Assembly: GCA_025267735.1 (NCBI GenBank)
Contig: CM046301.1
Span: 55,075,872 to 55,139,871 of the forward strand
Length of the DNA stretch: 64,000 nucleotides
Direction of reading: 5' to 3'
DNA from: Mactra quadrangularis
Taxonomy: Eukaryota > Mollusca > Bivalvia > Venerida > Mactridae
Part shown: positions 1-12,428 of the stretch, in pieces
Layout: each line of letters starts with the position of its first letter
How positions within the stretch are numbered: position 1 is the stretch's first letter
Translations under genes and position numbers: made by a program
Notes under the pieces: model-generated
Seen by the model: the letters and a program-made list of their open reading frames with translations, nothing else
Told to the model about the DNA's origin: nothing
Databases searched by the model: none

Positions 1-3000
1 ATGCATTTATATGATTTTTTGCGAAAAGACTTCTGAATAGACTTTTTGAATGGACATCTGTCTATTTGCAACTTTATAACAGTCTACAGACACATTCATA
101 ATGCATATATATGATTTTTGCGAAAAGACTTCTGAATAAACTTTTGAATGGACAGCTCTCTATTCGAAAATCTATAATAGACTTCTGGATCATTATGGAC
201 GCATTTACCAGATTTTGTGAATAGACTTCTGAATAGACTTTTGAATGGACATCTGTCTATTTGCAACTTTATAACAGTCTACAGACACATTCAAAATGCA
301 TATATATGATTTTTGCAAAAAGACTTCTGAATAGTTTTTTGAATGGACATATGTCTATTTGCAACTTTATAACAGTCTACAGACACATTCATAATGCATA
401 TATATGATTTTTGCGAAAAGACTTCTGAATAGACTTTTGAATGGACAGCTCTCTATTCGAAAATCTATAATAGACTTCTGGATCATTATGGACGCATTTT
501 CCAGATTTTGCGAATAGACTTCTGAATAGACTTTTGAATGGACATCTGTCTATTTGCAACTTTATAACAGTCTACAGACACATTCATAATGCATATATAT
601 GATTTTTGCGAAAAGACTTCTGAATAGACTTTTGAATGGACAGCTCTCTATTCGAAAATCTATAATAGACTTCTGGATCATTATGGACGCATTTTCCAGA
701 TTTTGCGAATAGACTTCTGAATAGACTTTTGAATGGACATCTGTCTATTTGCAACTTTATAACAGTCTACAGACACATTCATAATGCATATATATGATTT
801 TTGCGAAAAGACTTCTGAAAAGATTTTTGAATGGACATCTGTCCATTTGCAACTTTATACCAGTCTACAGACACATTCATAATGCATTTATATGATTTTT
901 TGCGAAAAGACTTCTGAATAGACTTTTGAATGGACATCTGTCTATTTGCAACTTTATAACAGTCTACAGACACATTCATAATGCATATATATGATTTTTG
1001 CGAAAAGACTTCTGAATAAACTTTTGAATGGACAGCTCTCTATTCGAAAATCTATAATAGACTTCTGGATCATTATGGACGCATTTACCAGATTTTGTGA
1101 ATAGACTTCTGAATAGACTTTTGAATGGACATCTGTCTATTTGCAACTTTATAACAGTCTACAGACACATTCAAAATGCATATATATGATTTTTGCGAAA
1201 AGACTTCTGAATAGTTTTTTGAATGGACATATGTCTATTTGCAACTTTATAACAGTCTACAGACACATTCATAATGCATATATATGATTTTTGCGAAAAG
1301 ACTTCTGAAAAGACTTTTGAATGGACAGCTCTCTATTCGAAAATCTATAATAGACTTCTGGATCATTATTGACGCATTTACAAGATTTTGTGAATAGTCT
1401 TCTGAATAGACTTTTGAATGGACATCTGTCTATTTGCAACTTTATAACAGTCTACAGACACATTCATAATGCATATATATGATTTTTGCAAAAAGACTTC
1501 TGAATAGACTTTTTGAATGGACATCTGTCTATTTGCAACTTTATAACAGTCTACAGACACATTCATAATGCATATATATGATTTTTGCGAAAAGACTTCT
1601 GAAAAGACTTTTGAATGGACAGCTCTCTATTCGAAAATCTATAATAGACTTCTGGATCATTATTGACGCATTTACAAGATTTTGTGAATAGTCTTCTGAA
1701 TAGACTTTTGAATGGACATCTGTCTATTTGCAACTTTATAACAGTCTACAGACACATTCATAATGCATATATATGATTTTTGCAAAAAGACTTCTGAATA
1801 GACTTTTTGAATGGACATCTGTCTATTTGCAACTTTATAACAGTCTACAGACACATTCATAATGCATAAATATGATTTTTGCGAAAAGACTTCTGAATAG
1901 ACTTTTGAATGGACAGCTCTCTATTCGAAAATCTATAATAGACTTCTGGATCATTATGGACGCATTTACCAGATTTTTTTGCGAATAGACTTCTGAATAG
2001 ACATTTGAATGGACATCTGTCTATTTGCAACTTTATAACAGTCTGCAGACACATTCATATTGCATATATATGATTTTTGCGAAAAGACTTCTGAATAGAC
2101 TTTTGAATGGACAGCTCTCTATTCAAAAACCTATAATAGACTTCTGGCTCATTCTGAATACATTCACCAGATTTTGCAAATAGACTTCTGAATAAATCTT
2201 TCAATGGACATCTGTCTATTTACAACTTTAAAATAGATTACAGACACATTCTTTATGCCTATATATGATTTTTCGAATAGACTTTTGAAAAGACATTTGA
2301 ATGGATATCTGTTTGATTGCATTACAGGCTTTTTTCGAATATACTTCTGAATGGACTTCCGTCCTTGCTTATACATGATATTGCAAATAGACTTCTGAAT
2401 AGACTTTTGAATCGACATATATCTATTCGCAACTTAATTAAAGACTTCAGACGCATTCTAATTGCATATATATGATTTAGCAAATTAACTTCTGAACAGA
2501 CTTTTGAATGGATAGCTGTGTATTCGCTACTGCATAATAGACTTCTGACTCATTCTGAAAGCATTTACCAGATTTTGCGAATAGACTTCTGAATAGACAT
2601 TTAAATGGACAGCTCTCTATTCGAAATTCTATACAAGACTTCACCCTCATTTTGAATGCATATACATAAATTTGCGAATAGACTTCGGAATAGACATTTG
2701 AATGGACATTTGCATCTTTACGTATTCCACGAAAATACTTTTAAATCTGTTTGATTGCATTACTGGCTTTTTTCAAATAGACTTCGGAATAGACTTTTGA
2801 ATGGACATTTATGTTTTCTATGAAAAGACTTTTAAATATGTCTGATTGCATTAGTGACTTTTTTCGAATAGACTTCTGAATAGATTTCCGAATAGACAGC
2901 TGTCTTTTCGGCATTTTGTGAACAGATTTTTGTACAGATTTTTGAACTTACCTATGCCTATGTATACAGTAAATGCGAATAGATTTCTGAATGAATAGAT

Positions 3001-3060
3001 TTCTCAATACATAGCTGTCTATTGTGCGAATAGACTTTTGAATAGAGAATAGACAATAGA
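1..3060. repeat. ~98 bp satellite array with higher-order structure
   Basis: Tandem monomers of 97-99 bp. The shared anchor gacttctgaata starts near 28, 127, 224, 322, 420, 517, 615, 712, 810, 909, 1007, 1104, 1202 and 1300, and continues to about 2086. Two monomer types alternate: type A carries catctgtctatttgcaac and type B carries cagctctctattcg. Copies from about 2100 to 3060 are increasingly diverged and broken, as expected at an array edge. Open frames inside the array (for example minus strand 1378-1566 and 1672-1860, which encode the same peptide) follow from the repeat and are not genes. The array runs off the left edge. Confidence 0.95.
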
Positions 3061-3086
3061 TAGCTAACTTCACAGACCTAATAACA

Positions 3087-4383
3087 AAATGATATTCGTT
3101 TTCAACACACTTCATGTTACATTTTGTACAGATTCTTTCATTCCTTTGAATATTATTATATCTACCTTCTTCGACAAACAACTTATGAGCAGAACATCTT
3201 AACCGTGTCAATGCAATTCTATGACTTACATTCTTAACAAAATTTAGATAATTTTCAAATTCAAAAACGCGTTTGTACAATATATAAGACTTAAGTCGCG
3301 AGGATTCCTGAACTAGACATAGCCAATTTTGCTTATATTGGTCATATACAGTTGTTATTAAAAGATTCAATTGATAATTTGAAATAGGTCCAACATCCCA
3401 TAGATAAGTAAACCCCAAATCATCTATAATATGTTTAATATTTCGAGACCAAAGATTTACAAAATTACCTAAATTATCACGCTGATTAAACAATTTAAAA
3501 CATAAAGATGTAGGATCTCTTATAATTTTGAACCAGAACTTAAGCATTCTTACTTTTCTAATGACAAATAAAGGAAATCGACCAAGTTCTCCGTAAATAG
3601 CTATATTAGGTGTTTGCTTGCGAACATTTAGCAATCGTTTTAAAAATTTAATATGGATTTTTTCAATATCAGGTCCTTTGTGAGACCCCCATATCTCACT
3701 ACCATACATCAAAATAGATGATACCATGGAGTCAAACAATTTTAATTTATCAACAATTTCTAGGTCTAATTTTTCAAATAAACCATATAAACTAAAAACG
3801 GCTTTAGATGCTTGACGAGAAAGATATTTTTGTGCTTGGTAATAGCAACCATTTGCCGATATTACAACACCTAGATATGTAAAATTTGAGACAACATTCA
3901 ACTTTAATCCATTATAAAATAGTTCGACATTTTCTTGTCGATTACCTTTCTTACATACCATTACAACAGTTTTATCAGTATTAACAGAAATACCCCATGT
4001 AGAACAATATTTATATAGATTATCCAACAATTTTTGAAGGCCTTCTTTAGAGTAAGACATGAGAACAGTATCGTCAGCAAATAATAAAAGAAATAAACTC
4101 AATTCTTCGACAGAAAATGTATCAATAGAATCATCGTATAAAGCTGTATACATATCATTTATAAAACATAAAAATAGTAGTGGTGATAGTGGTTCACCTA
4201 GTTTGACACCTTTAAAACTATCAAAACTATCAGTGAATGCACCATTTACTCTTACACAAGATTTAACAGTTTCATACATTTTACGAATCATGTTAACAAA
4301 TTTAGTCGATACACCAATATCTAATAATTTATAAAATATACCATTCCTATAAACAACATCAAAAGCCTTCTTAAAATCTTATG
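3087..4383 (-). pseudogene. LINE (non-LTR) reverse transcriptase fragment
   Basis: The open frame on the minus strand (2948-4291) holds the palm of a non-LTR reverse transcriptase. GEPLSPLLF is at about residues 32-40 and the catalytic FADDTVL at about 71-77, followed by thumb and connection sequence and, near residue 405, a CxxC zinc-knuckle-like stretch (ICTKC) with a following HF. Upstream the same frame continues to an in-frame TAA at 4379-4381 and includes the FKKAFD motif, so the annotated ATG is internal. The N-terminal endonuclease and the 3' end are missing: at about 3087 the frame passes into satellite sequence, so the last ~35 residues are not LINE. This is a relic truncated at both ends. 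The family resembles LINEs common in mollusc and cnidarian genomes, but I cannot name the clade. Confidence 0.88.
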
Positions 4384-4424
4384 TTCGGTTTTGTTTTTGT
4401 TTTAATGCCGTATAAAAACATGTA

Positions 4425-4737
4425 GCCTGTTTAATTACCCTAAACGTTCGAAAACGTTCCGTAACGGTACATTCGAAACTCCTCGGGCATTCGCTGCGAA
4501 TAATCTCGGACATATTTAGACGCTATTTTGAAACTACCAGTGTTGAAGTAAACAAATATACGATAGTTTAGGCAATTAGTGATGTTTCGTTTTTAGTTCA
4601 TAAATTTTGAAATATCACTCATTGCCTTAACGATCGTATATTTGTTTATTAGATTAGATTATTCGCAGCGAATGGCCGAGGAGTTCCGAATGTATCGTTA
4701 CGGAACGTTTTGGAACGTTTAGGGTAATTGAACAGGC
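4425..4737. mobile_element. Foldback MITE, family A, copy 1 (TA target)
   Basis: A ~313 bp palindromic element flanked by TA on both sides (4423-4424 and 4738-4739). The ends are inverted: gcctgtttaattaccc on the left and gggtaattgaacaggc on the right. Most of the rest also folds back, including attcgctgcgaataat against attattcgcagcgaat. TA duplication and long inverted arms suggest a Tc1/mariner-type non-autonomous element (inference). It lies just beyond the truncated LINE. Confidence 0.85.
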
Positions 4738-4985
4738 TAATGTTGTATAGGCCAGTTTTATCACGGCGGTCAGTCAGCCTACTTACAGTTCCTGGCAATG
4801 CTATTACTCTGGATTTATTAGTAAACGAGTTACTAGACACATTATTCCGTCAGTTATTAACAACTGTCCTACATGATTACGAATCAGTGGTTGGAGAGAT
4901 AATGGCTGTAGAAATTATTTCATGAGCAAACTTAGGTTTGAGATAATCATGAGTCAAATACAAGAGGAAATGTCTTGAGAAAAAT
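4738..4985 (-). repeat. Degenerate SINE copy (same body as 7575-7905)
   Basis: Shares the stretches around tataggcc/tataggtt, gcggtcagtcagcctact, ctctggattta, cgtcagttatt.acaactg, gtagaaat.atttcatga and gagaaaaat with the SINE at 7575-7905, in the same order and spacing. The tRNA-like head seen in that copy is not recognisable here. Coding is unlikely; the 65-codon plus-strand frame inside is an artefact. Confidence 0.6.
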
Positions 4986-5271
4986 ATCATTTACATCCAG
5001 GATAACTGAGTTACCTTCATCAAATTATAAAGGCGGTAACATTATGAACAAATCGTCAGACCGCAAGGTGGTGATCCCAAATGCCAAATAATAATGACAA
5101 CAGACATGGTAAGTCGAAAGTTTTAAATGATCGACCGATTGTCCGCGCGCGTTCGTGCAATAACAAAACATAAAATATGATTTGTGACTGAAAGTTGTTC
5201 ATATAAATCTTAAAGACACGATTTTTCATGGCGATCCCCCGTGAATATTTACGCAGATGTAATAAATCATG
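4986..5271. other. No gene seen
   Basis: AT-rich single-copy-looking sequence between the degenerate SINE and the next MITE. No ORF, RNA gene or repeat recognised. Confidence 0.5.
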
Positions 5272-5507
5272 TATAGTTCTGTTACATTAACCTGTCACAA
5301 CTTAAATAATTACGGCCACTGAATTTGTTATTTTAACTGCATTCGAAAATGTTATTTCAACGAAATTCAAAATCGCTGCATATATAGTTAGATCATCAAT
5401 AATTAATATGGATCGGTGGCTCAATGGTCTAAAAGAAGATAAATACTACCAAATTCAGTGACCGTGTAATTATTCAAGTTGTGACAGGTTAATACAACAG
5501 AACTATA
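5272..5507. mobile_element. MITE with ~55 bp inverted ends
   Basis: The left end tatagttctgttacattaac and right end gttaatacaacagaactata are inverted copies. The match continues inward through cctgtcacaactt/aagttgtgacagg and tgtaat/attaca-like stretches to about 55 bp per arm. The element begins and ends in TA, which fits a mariner-like TA target. The centre includes a short tRNA A-box-like string (ggtggctcaatgg) of doubtful meaning. No transposase frame. Confidence 0.8.
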
Positions 5508-6510
5508 CAAGCACTAACAAATTTTATTTGGCAATGTCATCGAGTCAAACATGCCACAATACATTCCATACATACTTTAAAATTCATACGAATAACAATG
5601 AATGAATATACTTTTGTATTCATATTTATATAAACTGCGTTTTAATTCCGGCAACTTTAGTCCGTCTAAACATCGAAACAAAGAACATATTTATTCTGAT
5701 ATACATGGATTAATCATTTGCATAAAATGCAAAAAAGATAATAAGTTCTCCGCTTTGACATTATGTAATACAATTTCAAACTGATTGTTCCAGTGATACA
5801 CTAAGTACCCTCCAAAAGTTCTTTGACGAAAAGGTCTGAGTTGTTTTTTAATAGCCGATATTACCCACGTTTTCCCATGAACGAAGAAACAAAGAGTCAT
5901 TTGAGCAAAATTCTCAAATCAGCAATAATTTTGATTATCAGCAAATGATTTTTGTTGTATCACATGGATAATTAAAGCAAAATATATAAAATAGAACTAT
6001 AGTAAAATGAATACACTATATAATTGACAATATGCCGTTCCTCCCATTTCTAAATACATTTAAATAAGATTAGCGTATTATTGGACAAACATGGTCGCAT
6101 GTCTTGGACACAAACGATTACTTTGTTAAATATACTAGCCATTTGTCTTTGGGCGCGATTATACTAGCCTCAGTGTTATGTCAATTTCTCACAAAATATC
6201 TGTGCAATGACTTTTGAAGTGTTATGTACATGTTTATGTATGCAGTCATCCTAAAGTGCTGCCAATGTCTATGTTAGTAAATAAAATGAAAACAGAATGT
6301 AATTTGACTAGAGTGGTCTATTGTGATGTATACATACAATTGTAAACATTGAATGTTATCTAATGGATATCAAATGATTATTCGATGTATCAACTGCATG
6401 CAGAAATCATTTGACAAATGTATACTTGATGACTTTGCAATACGCAACGTTTGATACACACTATATGTACCAGTGTTCATGAATTAAAGTCAGCCTATGT
6501 TATTACATTT
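5508..6510. other. No gene seen
   Basis: AT-rich sequence with only short random frames (for example 5602-5784 plus, 5691-5900 minus). No recognisable motif, repeat or RNA gene. Confidence 0.5.
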
Positions 6511-6672
6511 AATAGTCTAAGTTTCATGATTATGCACGTTCACCGACTTTGCAGCTATTATCCCTGGTAACTACTGGTATCTATCTGGTGGGTTCAAACC
6601 CAGGACCTTTCGATCCCTAAGCGCGCGTTCTACCACTGGACTACTGCTCCTGCATTGAAATGCCCTTGAGTT
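6511..6672 (-). mobile_element. tRNA-Pro-derived SINE, internally deleted copy
   Basis: Read on the minus strand it starts with a tRNA-like head: ggagcagtagtccagtgg as A-box region, gcgcttagggatcg as anticodon arm with AGG, and tcctgggtttgaaccc as B box. It then jumps to the SINE 3' core, ccagtag..., ending at gtcggtgaacgtgc and atgaaacttagacta. Compared with the full copy at 53237-53570, the middle section is missing. Confidence 0.75.
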
Positions 6673-7290
6673 AGATGAATTTCGGTCGTAATACAAAGGT
6701 GTGCCGCTCAGAAAGATTTAATTATTGTTTCATCTCCTTCGGACAATTATGAAACGTTTTGTAATGTATTTTACTGTTTTGGTTCACCGCGAATTTAGCG
6801 TTTATATCAGTCATTTTGCGGTAGTCAGTTGTGCTATTTACGTTTCCTGGATAGGCATGTGTATATCTCTTGACCCAAGCTTTTCATTTTTAGTACTTAG
6901 CACATTCCCAGCAAGTGATGGACAACTGCTCTACTTAGACGAATGGTAGAAAGGACGTCGAAAAAAAGTATGAGATATGAATTTCTATTTTGTTAAGATC
7001 GTAGACGCCATCGTAGTTTATTATACACATGGTTGTACATTCGCGACCAGGATTCTTATGAAAGTCAAATTATACAAAAAACGCCCTATAAAGAGAAATC
7101 AATTCAGAGATCTTGTAGATTAATGGGAATATCTTGTATGCTGCATTTAATATTCTCTCATCAATCTTTAGATTACAAGTAAACTACGGAACATAGAAAA
7201 GCTCTGTAAGACATTATATTCTTCATACAGCAAAAGAGTATTCAATGCGTCTAATTCTCGTGTCATTTTGTCAATAGTATTGACATGTCC
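6673..7290. other. No gene seen
   Basis: The 74-codon plus frame at 6725-6949 has hydrophobic stretches but no family resemblance or splice context. Nothing else recognised. Confidence 0.45.
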
Positions 7291-7430
7291 AATATGGTAA
7301 AAGTTTAAGCGCAGTTTAAAGTCTGCGTCCATACACATTTTCAGCCGACTTTACAATTTCAAACGGCTTTAACATGTACATGGAAGCAGACTTTAAACCG
7401 CACTTTAACTTTTAACTTTATCACAATATT
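7291..7430. mobile_element. Short inverted-repeat element (MITE)
   Basis: The left arm aatatggtaaaagtttaag with gcagtttaaagtctgc is inverted relative to the right arm gcagactttaaaccgcac with tttatcacaatatt. The element is about 140 bp. A one-armed relative lies at 17703-17775 (ttaagtgcggtttaaaatctgc). No coding capacity. Confidence 0.65.
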
Positions 7431-7574
7431 CAAAATCAAGCGTGCTATCATTGCGACACGATTGCAATCATGATAAATCAATACAAGTCAAATAATCAAG
7501 AAGACCATGATTGCCCTTTAACGCTCACCTGAGTACCATTAATATATACATGAATTAGAGTAAAATAAGTTTAC

Positions 7575-7905
7575 AAGTTTGTTTGTTTTTGTTGGGTTCG
7601 ACGCTGTAGCAACACATTGTATAGGTTATATAGCGGTGGTCAGTCAACCTACTCACTCCTATACTGGAAAAGCTAAATCTCTGGATTTAGCTGTTAACCA
7701 ACTACTAAGCGCATACTTTCGTCAGTTACTGACAACTGCCCAACATAATAAAAATCATTGCTAGGAGGGAGAATTTTCGTAGAAATAATTTCATGACCAA
7801 GCTTCACGAAAGTATGCCCCGCCCAGCAATTGAACCGGTGGCCCCTCTATCAGTAGACTTGTGTGCCACCAACTGAGCTAGCCGGGCGCCTCGAGAAAAA
7901 TAAGA
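7575..7905 (-). mobile_element. tRNA-derived SINE with recognisable tRNA head
   Basis: On the minus strand it begins near 7890 with a tRNA-like head: A-box region ctagctcagttggtgg and B-box ggttcaattgc, closed by an acceptor-like gcccgg...cgggc pairing. A SINE body follows and ends in a CAAACAAAC-like tail at about 7575. The polymerase III boxes are visible, but the anticodon arm is degraded. The body is shared with the degenerate copy at 4738-4985. Confidence 0.75.
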
Positions 7906-8040
7906 ATTAAATCTAGACATCAAACATTTCATTGTGAACATTTTTTCAATGTGAACAAACCATGTAATTTATGGATGTTTTTACGTAAATATCCTACCGT
8001 AAAAAGAGAGTGCTATACAGCTGTCAATATATTGTGACGT
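7906..8040. other. Spacer before LINE 3' end
   Basis: Short AT-rich stretch. It may include the 5' part of the LINE relic that follows, but no coding frame is clear. Confidence 0.3.
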
Positions 8041-8680
8041 TTGATGTCGTTCAGTAAAACTGAGTTATGTCCCCGTTGTGAAAAGGTTACTGACAATGTT
8101 ACCCTTCATCTAATCTACCACTGTATTAACAATGATTGTTATCGTAATAATCTATGGTCGTATATCTTGACTGTTTGTGGTAATGAAGTGTATGCGTCAT
8201 TAATAACTATGGATGCTTCCTCTCAAATTTACCAACTCCTCGGTAGATTACAACTATATAATCTTAGTGAGTATACACAGGACGAAGTAATCCGTACCAC
8301 TTTAATATACTTACACAAAATGTCTCATAAGTAAACAATTACAAATAACTCAAATAAACAGCAGATCATCCTGAATACTGCTAGACGATATTGAACTTTT
8401 CAACAACAAATTCAAACTTATGTGTCAATTTGTTAATACACGTATATATACAATGTAGCTCAGTGCATATATATAGACATGAGTATGCTCTTTTTTTCTT
8501 AGTCTTAGTGACACGTGTTTTTCACATATGTTGTGAATTATATCACGCTATTTATATATTTATTATGCTTTTCTCTGTAATTTCTATGTATTTTGTATTA
8601 TTATATGCTCTCCAGCTTGGAGGAAATAAAAGTAAAAGTTTAAACAAAAACAAACTTACAAACAAACTTCCAGAATAGTT
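8041..8680 (+). pseudogene. LINE 3' end: C-terminal zinc-knuckle of ORF2 plus tail
   Basis: The frame at 8041-8334 reads CPRCEK, then HLIYHC, a CxxC...H...C arrangement typical of the extreme C terminus of non-LTR ORF2 proteins, followed by about 65 residues to a stop. A ~300 bp untranslated tail ends at ggaaataaaagtaaaag and an A/C-rich stretch with aaacaaac repeats near 8640-8675. There is no reverse transcriptase upstream, so this is a 5'-truncated insertion. It does not match the LINE at 3087-4383 closely enough to call it the same family. Confidence 0.6.
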
Positions 8681-9788
8681 GGATTAAAAAGGAGCTAATG
8701 AAGTGTTAACAAGATATTTCAATTTTTAGCTTCTAAGACCAAGGCTTTCGTCCAAAATGACTCATTTTCGAACTCATTCGAGTAATTTTCTAAACAAGCA
8801 TCCACACAACGTTGGAAGATATTTGAGGCAAAACTGTGACCACTACAATGTGCTCGAACAAATATAGAGGGACGGCGGACGAAAGACGACGGTGCCTGAC
8901 ATTCCACTATGCTAAACGCTCACACTGACCTAGCTAAGAAAATAAAGATATATTTATACTGATATCACACTAGTGGTCTTGATTTAAAAATCTTCAGGTA
9001 TTGATTCACTGGTAATTTACTTATAGGAATTTTATGGTATCGGCGTATATCGTGTTTGCTTCCCTTGACTATATAGATAGATTTCCTGAATTAACATTCT
9101 AAAATACATTTTATTCATATGTGCCAATTGTCTGGTTCCCAGTGGTATTTTGACAAGTAAAAGTACGTCAGGCAAAGCACGATAATGGCCGCGCCTGATA
9201 TAATGAATTAGGCATTGGATAATTATGTTTTCAAATGAACATTTCTCACTACACATGCTTAAATCAAAGGATCATTGTTCAAAAATTAAAGTGGATACCT
9301 GTTTTAGTTGTTTAGTTACATTTATGCTAAATAAAGTAGCCGAAAGTCTAATGAGACTAATCCACGTCAGAATCAAGTTCACTTGAGACATGTTTTTGTT
9401 AATCGTTCGCTAAATATACGTGTAATCAGAAAAAGCAAAATCGAATAACCTCTGTAGTATCGAACTCCTACTAAAGTAACTATCGTCAGCAAATAATCAT
9501 GCAAGGTTAAGAAAACGTAATACCTGAATAATAACTGAGGAGGCTGCCATTAATACGATTTGCCTGACCCGATACCGATAGTGGTAAGGGAAAGGTAATC
9601 CAGACTAGAATAAGCCTAGCCTAACATGTATTTTTGTGGCAATTTATTTATAATGGATAAAAATAGTTAACTATCTATACATTCAACTTGAATAATATAA
9701 TGACATAGCCTTTTTTCTGTCTTGAACACATGCGTTATATTACTCTGACGCGGTAGGAGTCGTTTACCGTTTAGGAAATCGTACTTTA
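8681..9788. other. No gene seen
   Basis: Short frames on the minus strand (8719-8907, 9032-9256) have no recognisable domain. No repeat recognised. Confidence 0.45.
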
Positions 9789-9900
9789 AAGTCTAAGTTC
9801 CATGCTTCAGCAAGTTCACCTACTTTACGGCTGTTGCTTGGTCATCGGGCTACTGGCATTTATCTATCAATCTCCCTGGGGAGTCTGTTCTGAGAAACTG
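9789..9900 (-). mobile_element. 3' core fragment of the tRNA-Pro-derived SINE
   Basis: The minus strand reads cagactcccc, gggagattgatagat, ccagtagccc, gtaaagtaggtgaac and catggaacttagac. This is the same order as the 3' half of the SINE at 53237-53570. The head is missing. Directly upstream on the minus strand (9901-9995) is a fragment resembling the body of the other SINE (gctaaatctctgga...tagct), so this may be a composite or nested insertion. Confidence 0.7.
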
Positions 9901-9995
9901 ATTTAGAGCTATCTCCAGAGATTTAGCATTTCCGGGAACGGCGAGTACGTTACTGAGAGCCGTGATCGGTTCTGTAGTTCGTAGAAAAGAACATT

Positions 9996-10479
9996 ACGTG
10001 TTTGTGTGAACATTAAAATTAACCAATCGATGTGCATATTCTGTTGTGGATTAGTTCATTGTATTGTTTACATAAACAGGGGTTTGTTCTTTCTGTACGA
10101 ATTGTATACAATGTGTTTTTTTGGCATTAAGACACGTATAGCTTATTAGATTTAAAATAAAATGAACTTTTTTACGCCATCGGTATAAATAAACATTAGT
10201 TTACCATTAAATGAAGACTTTCATATACTATATTTTGCGTTCAAACTGTGTGAATATTTATGTTCCATTTATGGTAGTTTGATGTATAATGTGCATTACG
10301 TGATTAAATCATTATATAACTATATCACTATGTTAGAAAGAACTTACTAGGTTGCATTTAAGTGTTACATCAGTCTTACATCAAAAAGAAATGTGGAGAT
10401 AATGATGCGTAGGTGAGAACAATTTCATCTTTAAAAAAACGTGTATTACCTACTTAGGTTGATTTGCAAACCGGGTATA
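9996..10479. other. No gene seen
   Basis: AT-rich; no ORF, RNA gene or repeat recognised. Confidence 0.5.
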
Positions 10480-10680
10480 AGAAATGTTAAATTTAGCTAT
10501 ATTGTTAAACAAGTTCTTACAACCTAGATTAATAACTTTCGAGTCCGCGTCTTGGTCTTCCAATAATAAGCTAGTAGGATAAAGTTTCCTGCATAAGGAA
10601 CCAAAGGGGTTGGTTAAATGTGGGATTCTGACCAATGCGCAGCTGGCTATCTTATGATTACCTGTCCAACTCGGTCGCTT
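10480..10680 (-). mobile_element. Second tRNA-derived SINE family, copy 1
   Basis: Shares caagttcttacaacctagat, actttcgagtccgc, agctagtaggat and gtttcctgc.taaggaa with the copy at 21560-21745, in the same order. The tRNA-like head (minus strand, at the high-coordinate end) is more decayed here than in the second copy. Confidence 0.6.
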
Positions 10681-11118
10681 ATAATAATATACATTTGTAT
10701 TAGAATAGTGTCAGTATGTTCTGAGTTAATCCGGCAAGTTTGAAGGTTTATTCGGCAAGGCTTTATACTAGATACCATGATATATGATCGTGCCATTGCT
10801 GAAAAATCATAAATATGTATTTAATTCCTATCTAAACTTTGTAACTAACGCCTGGCTTCTTATTTTCTGTCCGGAAATATGTCACCTGCAGTAACTGTCT
10901 GCAGTACTAGACATTACCGGTATGAACTGTCAGTAAAATATATAAGAAAGGATGTAATATGGAGTTTATGTTAAAATAGAATGATGTTGTTGTTAAAACA
11001 ATCAAGGCAGGAGATGTCTGGATTTCTAAAATAATTACTACTTAATTATGTCGTACTATGTGAAACTGTTTGACGTAGATCTTTTGTAGTACGTACATAC
11101 ATACAGACAAAATTACGT
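10681..11118. other. No gene seen
   Basis: AT-rich, no recognised feature. Confidence 0.5.
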
Positions 11119-11236
11119 CTAAAGAGGAGGTTCGTACTGTAAGCTTAAACTTCTAGATTTAGTCTGTTTAGACTAGTTGTATAATATTACCAGAAACAGT
11201 ATGTTCAAGCCTTACAGTTTACAACCCTCTTAAGTG
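11119..11236. repeat. Degenerate inverted repeat
   Basis: agaggaggttcgtactgtaa on the left is inverted to ttacagtttacaaccctct on the right, and the inner gcttaaac/gttcaagc also pair. Probably an old MITE of ~115 bp. Confidence 0.45.
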
Positions 11237-12160
11237 TTTTGACCTATAATATATAATATCAATCTCCGTAATCAGATATCCTATAGACCGTTGTCGTATA
11301 GGACATATTATATTCGCTCAGGGTGACGTTTGTGTTTTCCAATTATCTAGACGAAACACGCATATTCAATTTTTTGACCGAGATTTCCAAGAAAAATGGT
11401 GTTAATCACAGACCGTGATTGGGCGACTCTTTTAAAATTGCGTGCATAGATGATGTAAACAAGTTACTGAACAAAATGATTATCATAACAACAAACGTCA
11501 GCTAAACGTGACCAGTGATATAAAGTAACCAGATCTAAAAAGCGAGTGCGCGAGCGGATAGTTTTAGATCGTGTCTAAATCAGATTAGCACTATTCTGAT
11601 TCAAAAAATCAGTGTATTTGTCCCGGAGCCTGCCGACCGCCAAAGAAATGAGCCATAGGAGGATACTATCTTTTTATCTTGATGACAATACATGTATTTT
11701 TATAGTAGTGTTGTTCTTTGGGTTTTTATGATTGCAAGACTAAGTCTCGTTAAACTCGTTTGAATTCCCAGGACTCCAATTTTAAAGTTTAGTGACTTCA
11801 TAAATTCAAGACACATCACATCACATTGTAACTTCATGCAAAATCTAATAAACAGCACCGAGGGAACAGGACATAACAATATGAAGGTAGTTAACATGAC
11901 TTGAGATCAATTTTATGACCGAAAGTTGCACAATATATCTGAATTAGACCAAATCAATTCTGATAATATTATAGTCAAAACTTGAAATTACAACATGCGA
12001 TACGTCCCAACGTATCCAGATATCTTTACAAAATATTAATTTGCTAAATTTAATGTGCTCTTCGTGCTAAAAGATAAACGCACATGCTGGAAGAATTGTT
12101 TCGCTGGACAAACAATCCCATAAATCAGTTTTGTAAACATGGAATGTTTTTGTACTCTAA
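11237..12160. other. No gene seen
   Basis: AT-rich; the minus frame at 11700-11897 has no recognisable domain. Confidence 0.5.
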
Positions 12161-12300
12161 ATTCTGCAGAAGTGTCGGAACAACTCAACCCATAGACAAC
12201 TCAATTTCCAACTAACGGATTGAGTTGTCCCAACTTTTAGTTGAGTATTGCACGGGTTCAGTTGTCTTCGGGTTCAGTTCTCCCGTAACCGTATAACGTT
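12161..12300. repeat. Cluster of short inverted repeats (caactcaa/ttgagttg)
   Basis: acaactca and tgagttgt occur several times in both orientations within 140 bp, together with ggttcagttgtc/gggttcagttctc. Possibly a decayed foldback element. Confidence 0.35.
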
Positions 12301-12428
12301 AGCCAACAGTAGTTGCTGAACGCGGGGCTGGACTCTTCTGTTATGGGAGAAACATGCACTTTAGTCCGCGATATTGTGGTACAATTTCAATGTAGGTAAT
12401 CTTATTAAAACACAACTGACTGTTCAGT

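Noticed and set aside
779..2418. Several 60-85 codon minus-strand frames repeating the same peptide
   Set aside because: They are produced by the 98 bp satellite; monomer length is not a multiple of three and the frames break at each unit.
5411..5440. A-box-like string inside the MITE at 5272-5507
   Set aside because: No B box at suitable distance; likely chance.
7815..7890. tRNA gene on the minus strand
   Set aside because: A and B boxes are present, but the anticodon arm does not fold well and a SINE body follows; called a SINE head.
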